NCBI GenBank assembly: GCA_024180945.1
Contig: JAKSGN010000033.1
Coordinates: 1,178,001-1,242,000 of the forward strand
Source: Macrophomina tecta
Lineage: Eukaryota; Ascomycota; Dothideomycetes; Botryosphaeriales; Botryosphaeriaceae
DNA length: 64,000 nucleotides
Direction: 5' to 3'
Below are positions 20,956-32,511 of this stretch, one piece after another. The notes under the pieces are model-generated. The model ran no database searches and was not told the DNA's origin. It was given only the letters and a program-made list of their open reading frames with translations. A program made the position numbers and the translations under genes. Within the stretch, counting starts at the first letter, position 1; each line of letters opens with the position of its first letter.

Positions 20956-22472
20956 CTAGCACTCCTCGGAGAAAATGGCATGGCCTTCATGACCCTCGTA
21001 CTTGACCTGGATCTTCATACTCTCGAGGACGGCGCGCTTACAGTCGGGTCGGCGGATGTCCATGCCGATAAATGCACCATGGGTGCTTTCCCAGTCGTAG
21101 GGCGCAACGGCCTTCCACATGGCGTGGATCTCGGGCGGCGAGAGAGGAATCATGTTGGGTATGGACCACATGAACGAGTAGGACGTCGTGCCGGCGGGTC
21201 GGTCTTTGTGGTAGAGTCCAGACTATTTTTGAGAAGTCAAAAAAAGGAAAGTGGTCGACAGGGGTGTTTCTTTTTTTTTTTTTTTTTGGAGGGGCGGAAA
21301 AAGAACGAGGTAGGGGATGGAGGAGATAGTCATGGGTCTGAGTGGAACTCAAGTTCTTTTCCGCGGTCCATGTTTATCTGTCTATGCGTGCATGCGTGCA
21401 AATATGCACATGTATACTCACAGGCACGGTCACGAAGGTGTCGGCGATCATCAGGCGCTTCTTCCACAGCAGGACGAGGCTGCCCGGGAAATGGCCGCCC
21501 GTCTTGATGGCCGTCACTCCGGGGACGATAGTCGTGGACGTCTCGGTGAGCAGGCGGCGGGATGGGAGAGTCGGCGAGTCGGCGCGGTTGAACCAGGAGC
21601 TGTCTTCGGTGGCCGTGTAGACGGGCACGTTATCGAAGGCGGCGGACCATTGGAGGTGGGCTGTGTAGTAGTGCGGATGCGAGATTACGATTGCGCGGAG
21701 GGGGCCGCGGGATTTGATCTTTTTTTTTTTTTGAGGGGGGGAGAGGTAAGTACGGTGTTTGGAGTTGGAAGAGCATTGACTGGTTGTGGCGGGGGGAAAT
21801 TGGGAATTGGAGGGAACGGTGTTGCTTACGAAGTCGATGGTCGCTGTGTCGAGATAGGTTATGAGGTCCCAGAGAACATTGCCTTCGGGCGTTTCGATCA
21901 GGATTGCGCGTTGGCCGATGGCGAACTGGTTGGGGGTTAGCAAGACCTGATGCTAATGCGAGGCACACTCTTGTTTTTTGATGTGGTAGTGGATTAGGTC
22001 TTTTCTTTGGTACGCACTTTGGGCTCTGTCCAGATCGACCACATGCCCTTTTGTTCGGCGTCCTCCTGCCACTTATTCTCGTGCTTGCCGCGGAGCTCCG
22101 CCATGCTCGTCCATTTTTGGCCCGTTGGCGGGACGAATTGGCGAGGATCCTGGGGATGTGAATGAGCTTAGGGAGAGAGACAATTCAGACTCGAAAGCAG
22201 TGCAAAGTGGAGGCGAATCTGCACATGAGGTTGAAGCATTCGTGCTGAGGCCAAAAATGAAGAAAGATGACTACATCTCCTACCGGACGAATGCTTCGGC
22301 CTGCCATGCGCGTTCGAGCTTATATCTGTGTATTTCTTGAAGTCGAGATCATGTGGGAGGAATGAGGGGCACTTACGTCACATATTCCGCAGTTCGGGAG
22401 AGGGTTTGACGCCGGGGCGTCAAATTGGGTGCCACACGTATGGCATATCAGGAGATCGTCTGCGTCAGTCAT
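20956..22472 (-). CDS. MBL-fold protein with N-terminal zinc ribbon
   Basis: Five minus-strand exons: 22472-22377, 22149-22018, 21925-21830, 21718-21422 and 21222-20956, giving 295 residues; all junctions keep frame in phase 0. The start encodes a small CHTC...CGIC zinc-ribbon-like element. It is followed by a metallo-beta-lactamase-like core: AILIETPEGNVLWD, the strand IVISHPHYYTAHLQW, a DSSWF segment and AIKTGGHFPGSLVLLW, where the H in GGHFPGS matches the usual third metal ligand. The classical HxHxDH is reduced to HPHYY, so at most one metal site is complete. It belongs to an uncharacterised fungal MBL family; hydrolase activity is plausible but unproven. Two introns contain long T runs just before their acceptors. 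Confidence 0.87.
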
Positions 22473-22983
22473 GTTTAAGGAGCTGAAGTTCGTTCAATTC
22501 TCCCACCGACCGATCGAGGTTGGGCCTACTTATGGCAGCGGCTTGCTGCGGGGCTAGCCGGGCTTGACAAAGATGGGGTCTGGAGCACAAGCGTTAGGTC
22601 ATCGGGTCCCCGAAAGTGGGCTCACGCTGAACGGCAAAGTGGGAATGGACGTACCGAGTACTTTCTCAGACCCAGGAGCGCGAGGACGGCTTTTGGCCAT
22701 TAATGCTCTCGCCCTGCTATTCGTCAGAAAGTTTGCCGTTGGATATGGACAAATAATTTCCTTTGTATGGACAAAAGCTCGGCCTAGGTATGTCGGTTAA
22801 ATGTAAACCTCGGTAAATGTCACTCATGGATCTATTCAACTTGTGGATTGGAGATGGTAAGTGAATTTGCTCTATATCAAAGCCATGAATTCAGCCTCGT
22901 CGTAGAGCAAGCTCGGTCTCTGTGGCAGGTATCATCACTCAACGCCGTAAACCAAAAGATCGCCGAAATCTCAAACACTGTCC
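22473..22983. other. Intergenic stretch, nothing recognised
   Basis: Upstream region of the MBL-fold gene and 3' region of the FAS1 gene, both on the minus strand. Only short frames. Confidence 0.6.
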
Positions 22984-23653
22984 TCATGCGTAGTTCAGAA
23001 CGCCTTTGATGATCCATACTTCACCGTTGGCAACCTTATCGGCGATGCTGGCAACTTCGATGTCACCGGGTTGGAGCTTCGTGTATGTCAGAGAGGCATC
23101 ATTCACCGAATAACCTCGAAAAGCTTACCATCTTCTTTCCGTCCTTGATCTCATACCAGACTGTATTACCAGCGAGAGACTGGATCTTGTGGTTCTCCTT
23201 CCACGGACTCTCCGGGACAATATGCGCGTTTACAAACCGCTCCAAGTTCTTCTCGGCACGGCTGGATCCGTCACTTCCTTCGTATGCACTTGCACCCAGA
23301 GACTCATAGTCCCTCGGGTCCTCCCAAGGCTTTCGCGGCAGGTTATGGAGGGCACTGTTGTCAGGCGCCAGGATGGTAGCGTTCTGAGAGCCGTCGTTCA
23401 GGCGAGCGGAGACTGAGTCGACGTCGCGCGTGAAGCCTGAGAAGATGTTGATGCTCCTATCTCTTCCCACAACATCCGACAAGATCGGGGCATCGTTGGA
23501 CGAAGTCGGGGGCATGATGTTCGGGATGTTGAAGGATGGCACTTGCTCGAAGACTTCAGAGATCTTCTCGCGCCAAAGAGGACCAGCTCTGGCGGAAGTA
23601 GCGAGGAAGAGGGTAGATGAGACCAGCGAGCCAAACAGAAGAGAGTGCCGCAT
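22984..23653 (-). CDS. Secreted FAS1 (fasciclin) domain protein
   Basis: Two minus-strand exons, 23653-23129 and 23076-22984, give 205 residues. The N-terminus is a classic signal peptide (Met-Arg-His, then a Leu/Phe/Ala core ending ATSARA). The rest is one FAS1 domain: ILSDVVGRDRSINIFSGF, TILAPDNSAL (the conserved H1 motif), VNAHIVPESPW, and a closing GEVWIIKGVLNYA. FAS1 domains mediate adhesion; single-domain fungal versions are found in the vacuole/ER or at the surface. There is no GPI-anchor signal. The last exon is needed to complete the final beta strand. It is divergent from the GX3-repeat gene, with 285 bp between starts. Confidence 0.88.
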
Positions 23654-23938
23654 CGTGGAGTTGAGCCGTCCAGTTTACAGACTGGCAGGGCGACTGGATG
23701 GGGGAGACCACCACTCCGCCCCGTCAGTGCGTCATCGGCGCCACGCTATCATCCTTATCACCACGTGCTCAGTTTACTAGCGCGCTTTTCCTTTGGCGCG
23801 CGCCCAAGCTCCGTCAGTTCTTCTGCAGCCTCGCTCGCGTCGACGTAACCTTGACAACCAACAGCATCACCCGCACTCGACTTTACAGAGTCTCTCACAA
23901 CTCCCTTCTGGGTATGTGCTAGGCGCAAATTACTCACT

Positions 23939-25076
23939 ATGACTTTTCTCCAGCAGGTGACGGAGGTAAGTGAGCCAGGGAGATCCTATGCGTCCAGGCA
24001 CAGGCTTACAATCATCGCAGGAGGAGTTCCGCGAATTCGGCCACAAGCACTTTCCAGGAGCCCCGCAGCCGACCTTCCTTCCATCCTGGGTCACGCCTTC
24101 TTCAAGTCCTCAGCTCTCACCCACAAACAACGCGCTAAATCCTGCTACCTTCGATACTGCCTATAATGGCGGCTATAGCGCTGGACACGCCGCCGGCCAC
24201 GCCTCTGGCCATGCTACCGGCTATAACGCTGGTTACTATGCTGGATATGGTGCCGGTTATGCCGCTGCTTTGAAGGATGCAGGACTTGAACCTATTGCTG
24301 CCCACACGGTTGGTTCTACTACACATCCCTCCGCGCCTTCTGCAAAGGTGGCCGAGACTGAAGAAGTCCAGCATGAGGCTGAGAGTGAGGAGTGCTACTA
24401 CGAAGAGGAAGACCTTGGCTACTATCCAGATGGTGCCGTCCGCACTCTCTCCGAAGAAGACGTCACTTTCTACCGTCGCTCCGAGCTCATGCAGATGCTG
24501 AAGGACGCCAAGCGCCGCTTGACTGAGCGTAGAGAGCGCGAGGCCGAGGCGGATGAGATAAATGCTCTGCAGAAACATGAAGAGCAAGAGAAATCAGAGG
24601 ATTGCGAGATCCAGGACGTCGGAAACGAGGGTGAGAATGAGGAACCTGAGGCTCAAGACGACACCCAGCAGGTCGCAGCTCAGCACATTATGGCCGACTC
24701 CGGGGCAAGCAGCGAAGAGGAATATTCTGGGTCATCCCGTGTCATCGTTCCAAAGGCAGCTGATCTCAGTAGCTTCTCCAGCTTCATTGTCGCTGTCGCT
24801 AGTGCCCCTGACACTGTTCATGGCAATGGACGCTCATGCACTCCGCCTACTCCTCCCACTCGTTCGACGACAACTCTCGGTGGAGACGATTCGTGTAAGA
24901 ACCCGGAATCTCGACAAGGTAGGGAGAAGATAACTACAATACCAGAAGCGAACAAAGGCAAGAAACGTAAGCGTATGGTTCGGGATACGCGCACGGAAGA
25001 TGATGGGGTCACGTATCGTAGGATCGCACGCGAGCTCGACGAAGCGCCGGATGTCAAGGTTGAGCTGGATTACTGA
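23939..25076 (+). CDS. Acidic protein with eight-fold GX3 repeat (Yae1/Lto1-like motif)
   Basis: Two exons: a 27-nt first exon (23939-23965) and 24021-25076, separated by a 55-bp intron, giving 360 residues. Residues about 60-91 contain eight glycines exactly four residues apart, with pattern G-[YH]-x-A. This resembles the deca-GX3 helix motif of the Yae1/Lto1 iron-sulfur adaptor proteins. The rest is acidic (EEEDLGYYPDG, EDVTFYRR), with a charged coiled coil around residues 175-210 and a basic KGKKRKRMVRD segment near the end that could be a nuclear localisation signal. No enzyme signature. Yae1 proper is shorter and Cys-containing, so this is probably a different family that shares the repeat. 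Function unknown. Confidence 0.82.
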
Positions 25077-26308
25077 CCGAATGCTGGTGCACATTCAACG
25101 AGCGTTTTCAGAGATACCCTTTTTTTTTTTTTTTTTTCTCTCTCTCCATTTGCGATAAGGTAGGGGCCTCGATGCACAAGACAACCTCACCACCCGATTC
25201 GCATTGAGTTGCAAAGGTACGTCTTTCTCAGACTTGTTCATTTAACCAGATATATCAGCATGTTATGATGAAAACCCTTGTATCGTCATCCTTAGCCGTA
25301 GATTGGGACGCATGTCTAGCGCTTGGGGGAGGAACGTCTTGCCGTTCACTTGTTGTTCGCATGCACGGGACCTTGAGAGCAGCATGGGCAGCCCTGATAA
25401 TGCCGAGTAATCTTCTCTCTGACAATATGCACCTCCCGCGCACACTTGAGACTTATCGCCATAGACTAGCGCTGATAAGAGATTTCAACAGGTTCAAACT
25501 GCACAAAACTGCAATCGAAATTCCTCGCGAGAAGGCCATGGCTTCAGGCGATGAAGATTGCTGGTCAATGATGGGCAACTCGCTTCTGGTTAGGAATAGT
25601 ACTACTACCCTCTCAAAGTGAGCGGTGAAAGCGGCCTTTCAGGGCTTCTCGCGAGATGGTCCCGTATATTGGAATGACAAGGCGTGCGACTGGATTTCGA
25701 GAAGATGATAGCCGCGTCATCAGCTGGTCTGCGCCGGTTCTTCGGTATATGCCAAATAGGAAATTTCCCTGCCGTGCATTCGGCAGACATGCCTATTCTC
25801 TGAGGTGCTTCAAACAGGGTTCGCTGGACCTGGGTTGTATTCATTGAGATCGCCCCTTAGGAACGCGGGAGTTATGTGGCTTGAAAGACGGCATGCCTTG
25901 ACAGAAGATGCTCGGGCTGACAGCGGAGGCGGAAGAGAGGCAGGGGAATAAAGATCTGGCGAGAACATGCTGCCGGAAGGCGAATGGGTTGATAGACTGA
26001 AAGAAACAATTGCTAAACTGAACTACGGTGAGAACGGGGAAGACATTGCCAAGAATGCTCTGTGTTGTGTTGGAAGTACTTGACGCAGGCGGTTGCGCGG
26101 CCTTTGGAGAATGACACGCGTTGGACCCCAGTGGAAAGCAGCAAGCCCAGTGCGGGCAAGGGGGGGCCCCGGCAGCCGTGGCCAAGCTGCGAGCCTAAGC
26201 TCCCGCCGCCGCCCCAAATTCCGCCGCATAGGAGACGCCGACACGAGCTGCGCCGGCCAACGCGACCTCTCCCGCTCCTACTTACTCCTCACGGCTCTCT
26301 CCCGAAAG
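25077..26308. other. Intergenic stretch with T-tract
   Basis: Holds an 18-nt T run followed by CT repeats (25120-25147), just past the GX3 gene. Otherwise short open frames only, with no recognisable product, and promoter DNA of the Ted1-like gene. Confidence 0.6.
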
Positions 26309-26347
26309 ATGCCCCCCGCCACTGCTCCCTCCTCCACTCCACCATGA
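26309..26347 (+). promoter_or_regulatory. Upstream ORF overlapping the Ted1-like start codon (ATGA)
   Basis: A 12-codon reading frame (Met-Pro-Pro-Ala-Thr, Pro/Ser-rich) begins at 26309. Its TGA overlaps the main ATG in the arrangement ATGA at 26344-26347. This overlap is the geometry used for termination-reinitiation, and the uORF may lower or condition translation of the phosphoesterase. The sequence feature is certain; the regulatory effect is inference. Confidence 0.55.
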
Positions 26348-28517
26348 CCGCCTACGATGATTGGGGGTATCCGGTCTCGTCTTCGCGCAATCATTTCCGC
26401 GAGCCGCCCACCCTGATGCAGCACGTCCAAGCCACAGCCAGGTCGCTCCTCACCCGCGCCGGAGTCTACAATCCCAGTGCGCCCGCCGGCAGGGCCTGGA
26501 ACCTCCGCCCCATCTTTTCCGTCCCCAATGTCCTGACCTTCATCTGGTTGTTCTTCGTCTACTCCAACGAGCGCTCCGCCTTCAGGAACAGCATCGAGGC
26601 CTGCGACTGGAGCAACTGGGAGAGCTGGGTATGTCACGGACGACCTCTGCACCTCGGAGCGAGAGCGCTGACGCAGTTTTCTAGCCTCATGATGCCGCTC
26701 CCCACCGCCTCGTCTTCGTCGCGGACCCACAGCTCGTAGACCCGCACACCTATCCCGGCCGGCCGTGGCCTCTGTCCACCCTAACCGTCGCGTACACCGA
26801 CCAGTACCTCCGCCGCTCGTGGACGCTGATACAGGAGGACCTCTATCCTGACACGGTCTTTTTCTTGGGCGATCTCTTTGATGGTGGTCGAGAGTGGACG
26901 GCCGACGGCAGTGTGAGCGAGGACAAGCAATGGAAGAAGTATGGAGACAGTTTCTGGCTTCGCGAGTATGACCGCTTTGGGAGAATATTCTTTGGGCACT
27001 GGGGCGATGCTGGAATAGCACCACGGGCAGGGCAGCCTGGGCGGAAGGTTATTGCTGGATTGCCTGGAAACCATGATCTGGGCTTTGCTGCTGGAATTCG
27101 CACCAACGTGCGGAAGAGGTTCAATGCCTATTTCGGCGACGGCAACCGGATCGACGTCGTTGCAAACCACACATTTGTCTCGATAGATGGCGTCTCGCTG
27201 AGTGCGTTAGGCCATGCTGCGGGATCCGAGGATATTTGGAGGCCTACCCAGGACTTTCTCGACCAGGCGCAGGCGGAGAAGAGGAGGGCTGTGGCGCGGG
27301 AGTTGAGAGCGCGCAAAGGCTTGAATCCAAACCCCCCCTTCAAGCATAGGACATATCAGGGCGATGATATTGTGAAGGCGAGGCTGCCGGTTGCTGATGC
27401 TGGCGATGCTGAGTTCCCCACTATCCTGCTCACTCACGTACCCCTCTACAGAGCTGAGGGCACACCCTGCGGCCCGATGCGAGAACATTGGCCGCCCACT
27501 GAACCGCCGAAAGGCCAAACGGATCCCGTCTTCCCAGATGAGCGTAACGCTATCGCCGTGCGGGGAGGCTACCAATACCAAAATGTCCTGACAAAGGATG
27601 TCTCCAAAGACATCACCGAAAAGATCGGTAACATCGAATACGCCTTCTCCGGCGACGACCATGACTACTGCGAGGTGGTTCACAGAGGCTACCAGTCCGG
27701 CGGCCACAGTGGCATCCGCGAGATCACCGTCAAATCCCTCTCCTGGGCCATGGGTGTCCGCAAGCCCGGCTTTGTCATGCTCAGCCTGTGGAACCCCGTC
27801 GACGACGCTGGCCAGGCCCTCTCGCCCGACCCGACCGTGCAGTCCCACCTCTGTCTCATGCCTGACCAGCTCGGCATCTTCATCCGCTACGCCCTCCTCT
27901 TCGGCGTCACCCTCTTCGTCCTCATGGTCCGCGCCCTGGTCCTCAAGCTCCGCGCAGCTTCATCCTCCTCCCCGAACCCGGATGATACGCCCATCCTGCC
28001 CCTCGCAGAGAACGGCTCCGCGGCGTCGTCTGCCGAACAGGAAAAGCGCCATCTCAACCTGGAGTCGTCCGCGCGCAACCGCACCGACTCGATGGGCGAG
28101 GGGGCATCGTCAAATTCGTCCACCGCCTCATCCAAGACCGGCCTCTCCGCTCGCGCATCCCAGAACGGACCCCGTGCAGCAGCAGCTACTGCGAAACGTA
28201 CCGCCAGTCCTATTTCTGGCTACGGGTACGGTTTATCCTCTGCCAATGGACCACCGCCCATGAATGGAAACAGTTACGCGAACGGCAGCGGCGGCAAGCC
28301 TCCTGGCTCCATACCGCTCGTTGCGTATGCCGGGTTCTACCCGGAGCGCGCAGAGGAGGAGCGCAAGAAGAAGGAGAAGGAGAGGTTTGTGGACACGAAG
28401 CCCGTGAGAAAGAGGAAAAAGGGCGAGGGCGTGTTCAGGGAGGAGTTAAAGAGGAGTGTAGTACGGATTGCGGCGGTAGTGTTTGCATGGTATTTTTGGT
28501 TAATTTGGAGGTGGTAG
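26344..28517 (+). CDS. Cdc1/Ted1-family metallophosphoesterase (GPI-remodelling type)
   Basis: Two exons, 26344-26628 and 26685-28517, give 705 residues. One N-terminal membrane segment (about 60-75: VLTFIWLFFVYSN) precedes the calcineurin-like phosphoesterase domain. Its motifs are VADPQLVDP, FFLGDLFDGGR, GLPGNHD, LTHVPLYR and FSGDDHDYCEV, supplying the di-metal ligands. A second membrane segment (IFIRYALLFGVTLFVLMV) and a long Ser/Asn-rich loop follow, then a basic stretch and a final hydrophobic anchor (VVRIAAVVFAWYFWLIW). Architecture and motifs match yeast Cdc1/Ted1 and animal MPPE1/PGAP5, ER-Golgi enzymes that remove ethanolamine phosphate from GPI anchors before export. Which paralogue it is cannot be told here. 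An overlapping uORF precedes the start. Confidence 0.92.
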
Positions 28518-29040
28518 ATCGGAGTCAATTGGGGATGAGATGGAAAATAGAATACAGGTTGGCTTTATTTATTCCTAGGTCTGGGTATGTTCTTATACTG
28601 CTAAAGTAATTGTAGCATACATTCATGTGCATTTTCTTTTCAGAAGCGCGGTGGGGTTTGAGTGAAAGTCCCTCTCGTGGAACATTATCGTGGATCAACA
28701 TGCTCGCTACCTTGTACTGAGGTCTTTTGTCTTTTTGGAAAAAGTCGGTGTTATCAGACTCATTGAAGACTTGATCTGGGCTAGTATTCACCGCGGAATG
28801 CTGGACACGATGGCCCAGAAAGTATATAAAAAAAAAAAAAAAAAAAAAAACGTGGCTCTGTTCGCTGTCAGGGTAGCTGCAAGCTATGATTTCCGCAGTG
28901 AATGCATATCACATCGTTCGAGTTGGCTTCAGCTTGAGACGAGAATTGGAAGTCATAAAAGGCTCTTTTAGTCCATACACAACAAGACATTAGATATCAT
29001 AATCATAATCATCATCGCCAGCGCCCCATAGCTTTCCTCC
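28518..29040. other. Convergent 3' region with A23 tract
   Basis: Spacer between convergent genes. Contains 23 consecutive A (28828-28850). No coding potential. Confidence 0.6.
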
Positions 29041-31120
29041 TTACACATGGATCCACCTCGCCATCCAAGTCTCCGTCACCTGCTTCGCCTCGTCCACCAG
29101 CCCCATATCGAGCAGCAACTGGGTGGTACCCCTAACCGCACTCTCCAGCGCGGACCAGATCCACGCGTGTGTGAAGCTCGTGTGCTCGCCGACAAAGACG
29201 GTATGCTTCTCGGTGTGGTAGTAGGCGGGCAGGTACAGCTCCTGCTGCCCGACGAGCGGGCTGCACCAAGCGCCGGCCTGGAACTCGTTGTTCTCCCAGC
29301 AGATGCGGTCGTAGTTGCCGGTCCACTGGTCCGTCGCGACCTGGCCGTGGATCTCGACCATGGCGCGCTGGGCGTAGGCGACGTGCTCGGCCTCGGTCAT
29401 GCTGCCTAGGGAGCGCGCGAGCGTGCCGGATTCGTAGGATGCGAGGATGACGCCGGGGCCCGTGCTGTTGATGCCGTAGGAGGGGTAGCAGACGCTGCCG
29501 ATGCCAGTGATGTTGGTCGAGCCGCAGCCGCCGATGATGGGCGGCGACAGGTGCTCCCAGAAGCGGGTCTCGTAGTGCAGGGCGATCTTGCAGGACTGCT
29601 CGTAGTTGAGGGTCTGGATGGCGCGGCTGAGCAGGCCGGTGTAGGCGGGCAGCTTCCACATGCGGACTTTGGAGAAAGGGACGGCGACGATAGTGTAGTC
29701 GAAGGTGAGGCTCTCGAGGGTTGTGCCGAAGGGCCCGTCCGGCCGCCAGGAGACGGTGGTTTGCTCCGTCGTCTCGTCGTAGGTGAGCTGCTCGACCTTC
29801 TTGCCGAAGAGCGTGCGGTTGGAGACGAGCGGCGTGAAGGCCGTGGGGAGGCGGCTGAGGCCCTTGTCGATGGTGCGCCATTCAGTGGCAAGGAAGTAGA
29901 CGGTGTCATAGAGCCATTCGGGGTTGTCGCTCGCGGTCGAGACAGCCTCATCAGTGACGTTGAGGTCTGTTTGCAGCTTGTAGCGTAGGTAGCTGGCCTC
30001 GGAGAAGTCGAAGTAGCCTTCGGCCACGGCCTTCTTGTGGGCGTCGAAAACGTTGGTGGCGATGTCACGCATCTTCTCCCATGTCATGCCATCCCACTCG
30101 TCAATAGCCGCCAGAGCATCCTCGACGGCGGTGGCGTTGGAGTAGGAAGTGGTGGCATCGGTGGTGTCCTTGGGGTCGTTGGCACTGGATTGAATCCACT
30201 TGATGAAGTCCACAGACCAGGCAGGGTCATGGCTGTTCATTTCGTTCAGCGCATCCGCGAGCTGGAAAACCATGCGGTGATCCATGATCTGTATTGTGTC
30301 ATTGGTAGTGGTGTTGGTGAGGCTGACAGGGAACCTCATTGGGCCCATCTCCTGGTACTGGTAGTCCTCAGGAGCACTGCCATTCAGATAAGACGTGTGA
30401 ACACGGCCACCAATGCGTTCGGTAGCCTCAATGATCTGCCAGTCGGAGATACCAACGGACTCGAGAAGGTACTGCAGGGAAGGTTAGATGTATTTGCTCA
30501 GTGCTGGACTCAAAATGAAATTGACGTACAGCGCTCATCAGTCCGGACATGCCACCACCGACGATGCCGACTTTTTTGCTCTTAGACTGAGCTACGAATG
30601 TTGCATCAGGCTCCTTCTCCTTCAGATACTCAACGCCGTCGAACCAAGGTCCCATGGGGTCGGCAACGTCAGCAAAAGCAGTGCTCCTGCGAGCCTTCCT
30701 TCTCTTGACGTCGAAAGCATCCGACCTGCCCACCAATTCTTCGCCTGCAAAAGCATGCAGACAGCCACCCGACCGGATATCTGAAGGAGGCAACCAGACG
30801 AACCGGGTGGGCCTGTAATCTTCCCAGCCAAGATGTCTCTTTGCGAGGTAGTGGTCGCCCACATGAGTCCTGCCGACACGGTGATGGGCCTCGGCGGGAC
30901 TCGCAATATCACAGGAGCCGTAGTGGATGGAGAGCTCTCCGTCCACAGGCCTGGCGAATTCAATATTGACATTGGTCATTCCGTCAGCCTCTGCTACGAA
31001 GGGGCCCTTGAAAACCACCGTGGTAGACCGAGGAAGGGCGCCGGCGGCGGCATTGCTTGCTAGGAAAGCAGCAGCAGCGAGGGTGCCGGAAAGGAGACCA
31101 GCGGATTGGAGAAGGCCCAT
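29041..31120 (-). CDS. Secreted L-amino-acid oxidase (flavin)
   Basis: Two minus-strand exons, 31120-30530 and 30471-29041, give 673 residues. I start at the ATG at 31120; the frame is open further 5' but only from a TTG. Residues 1-25 form a signal peptide (Leu/Ala-rich, ending SNAAAGA). The FAD dinucleotide-binding motif KKVGIVGGGMSGLMSA is at about 185-197, and the first strand-helix unit is completed across the intron with YLLESVGI, then IIEATERIGGRVHT. The C-terminal FAD motif region (HTSFTHAWIWSALESAVRGT) and an aromatic, Asn-rich substrate domain follow. This matches fungal LaoA-type L-amino-acid oxidases, which deaminate amino acids extracellularly to keto acid, ammonia and hydrogen peroxide. 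Roles are nitrogen scavenging and antimicrobial peroxide. A TATA box lies 78 bp upstream, fitting inducible expression. Confidence 0.92.
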
Positions 31121-32511
31121 TGTGAGGAGGAAGGCAAAGAGGAAATTCGAGAATCGGCCTGGGGGGTCAAACAATAGACTTCTCCCGCATCTTTTGGCTT
31201 ATATACTCGCTCAAGGTTACATCTACAAAGCGCGGCTACCGCAGAGACAGCCATATCTACCGAGCACCGACGGTGAAGACCGGACTTGGCACGCCTTATG
31301 GTGGTTCATCCGCCCTTCCTGAGTCAGATGGACAAGATAACGGCGGCGGGCTGTGTGGATTAGTTCCACTGGCCTACGTACAACACTGCCGGAAGCAGAA
31401 TGCGGAGAATGGTGGTCCCCCGCAGTCGGCGCGGTGCTGTAGCCACGGCGCATAGACCCGCACGGTTGGATTTGCAGGCAAGTGGTGATTGGCTTATACG
31501 AAAGGTCAGTGTAGTGAGATTGGGGAGGAGCACTATCAGCGCTCTTCGCGATGCAGGTAGCGGAGCGGAGGACGAAGCAGCAAGCAGCGATAAGACGAGC
31601 GGCGGGAGGAATGCTCTGGGAGCCGCTCGTCCACGGTGGGATTGACGTAGCTGGCGGCTCAAAGTGGCAGGCGGAAGTCGGCTTACGCCGTTTCCGATAC
31701 TTGGCGGTGGATAAGCCGGGTCAATCATGTCTTGCCGACGGGAGAGCGTCCAGACAGGCTACTGATATCAAGAAGGTCGACGCGAGCGCAGATTCGGCCA
31801 CTATCTCGGGGGTCCAGCAGGCGGGTCAGCGGTGATGCTGACAGAGATCTGGGAGCGAAGTGGTCGTCGGGCGTGGATAAGTCCGTGGCGGTGCGGCTCT
31901 TTTCGACGGGAGATTACGCGCCGATAAAACGTAACGTCCAACGGCTGAGGGTGGCATTGGGCCGCCAGACAGCCGCGCGGGCATGCCTTCTCGCTCACTG
32001 CAGTCCGCCTGGGCACGGGCATGCGGAGTGGAGCAAGCAGCTGTGTAGAAGCGTGCGACACAGGCAGTGGATGGGCGGCATCGGTGGAACCGGAAGACAC
32101 AGGCGGCCGTGAGAGGAAGTGAGCAGGCAGCTGGGCTTCTTTTATAGTCAAGACAGCAACCGAGGCTTGGCTAGGATCGAATAGGCATGAGGATAACGGC
32201 CAAGCACCGCTGTGGGCGTGTTGCGGCGTTGTGCAAGAGCCGCCGTTTCTTACGCAAGCGGAACCTTACCGGCATGACTCGTGTCCCGTGGCCAAGCTTT
32301 CCCGCATGATTCGCCAACATTTTCACGTCATCGTCGCGATTCCTTCTGCGCCAGCTTCGAGCTCACGCCTCCCGCGCCGTTGCCTCTGCCGCCCGCTTGC
32401 ATGCCCGAGTTACTGCTGTCATACCAGCTCCATGGCACACGCGGAGCATCCCTCCACTTCGAGCGCCTTTGAACGCCATCGTCCGCCTAGCGTCGCACTC
32501 CCAACATCCGG
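31121..32511. other. Divergent upstream region LAAO / PPR gene
   Basis: 1.4-kb spacer between divergent starts. It contains the LAAO TATA element and no supported gene; open frames are short and GC-driven. Confidence 0.6.
31198..31205 (-). promoter_or_regulatory. TATA box of the L-amino-acid oxidase gene
   Basis: TATATAAG on the minus strand, 78 bp before the oxidase ATG, at the distance expected for a TATA box with a short leader. Confidence 0.6.
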
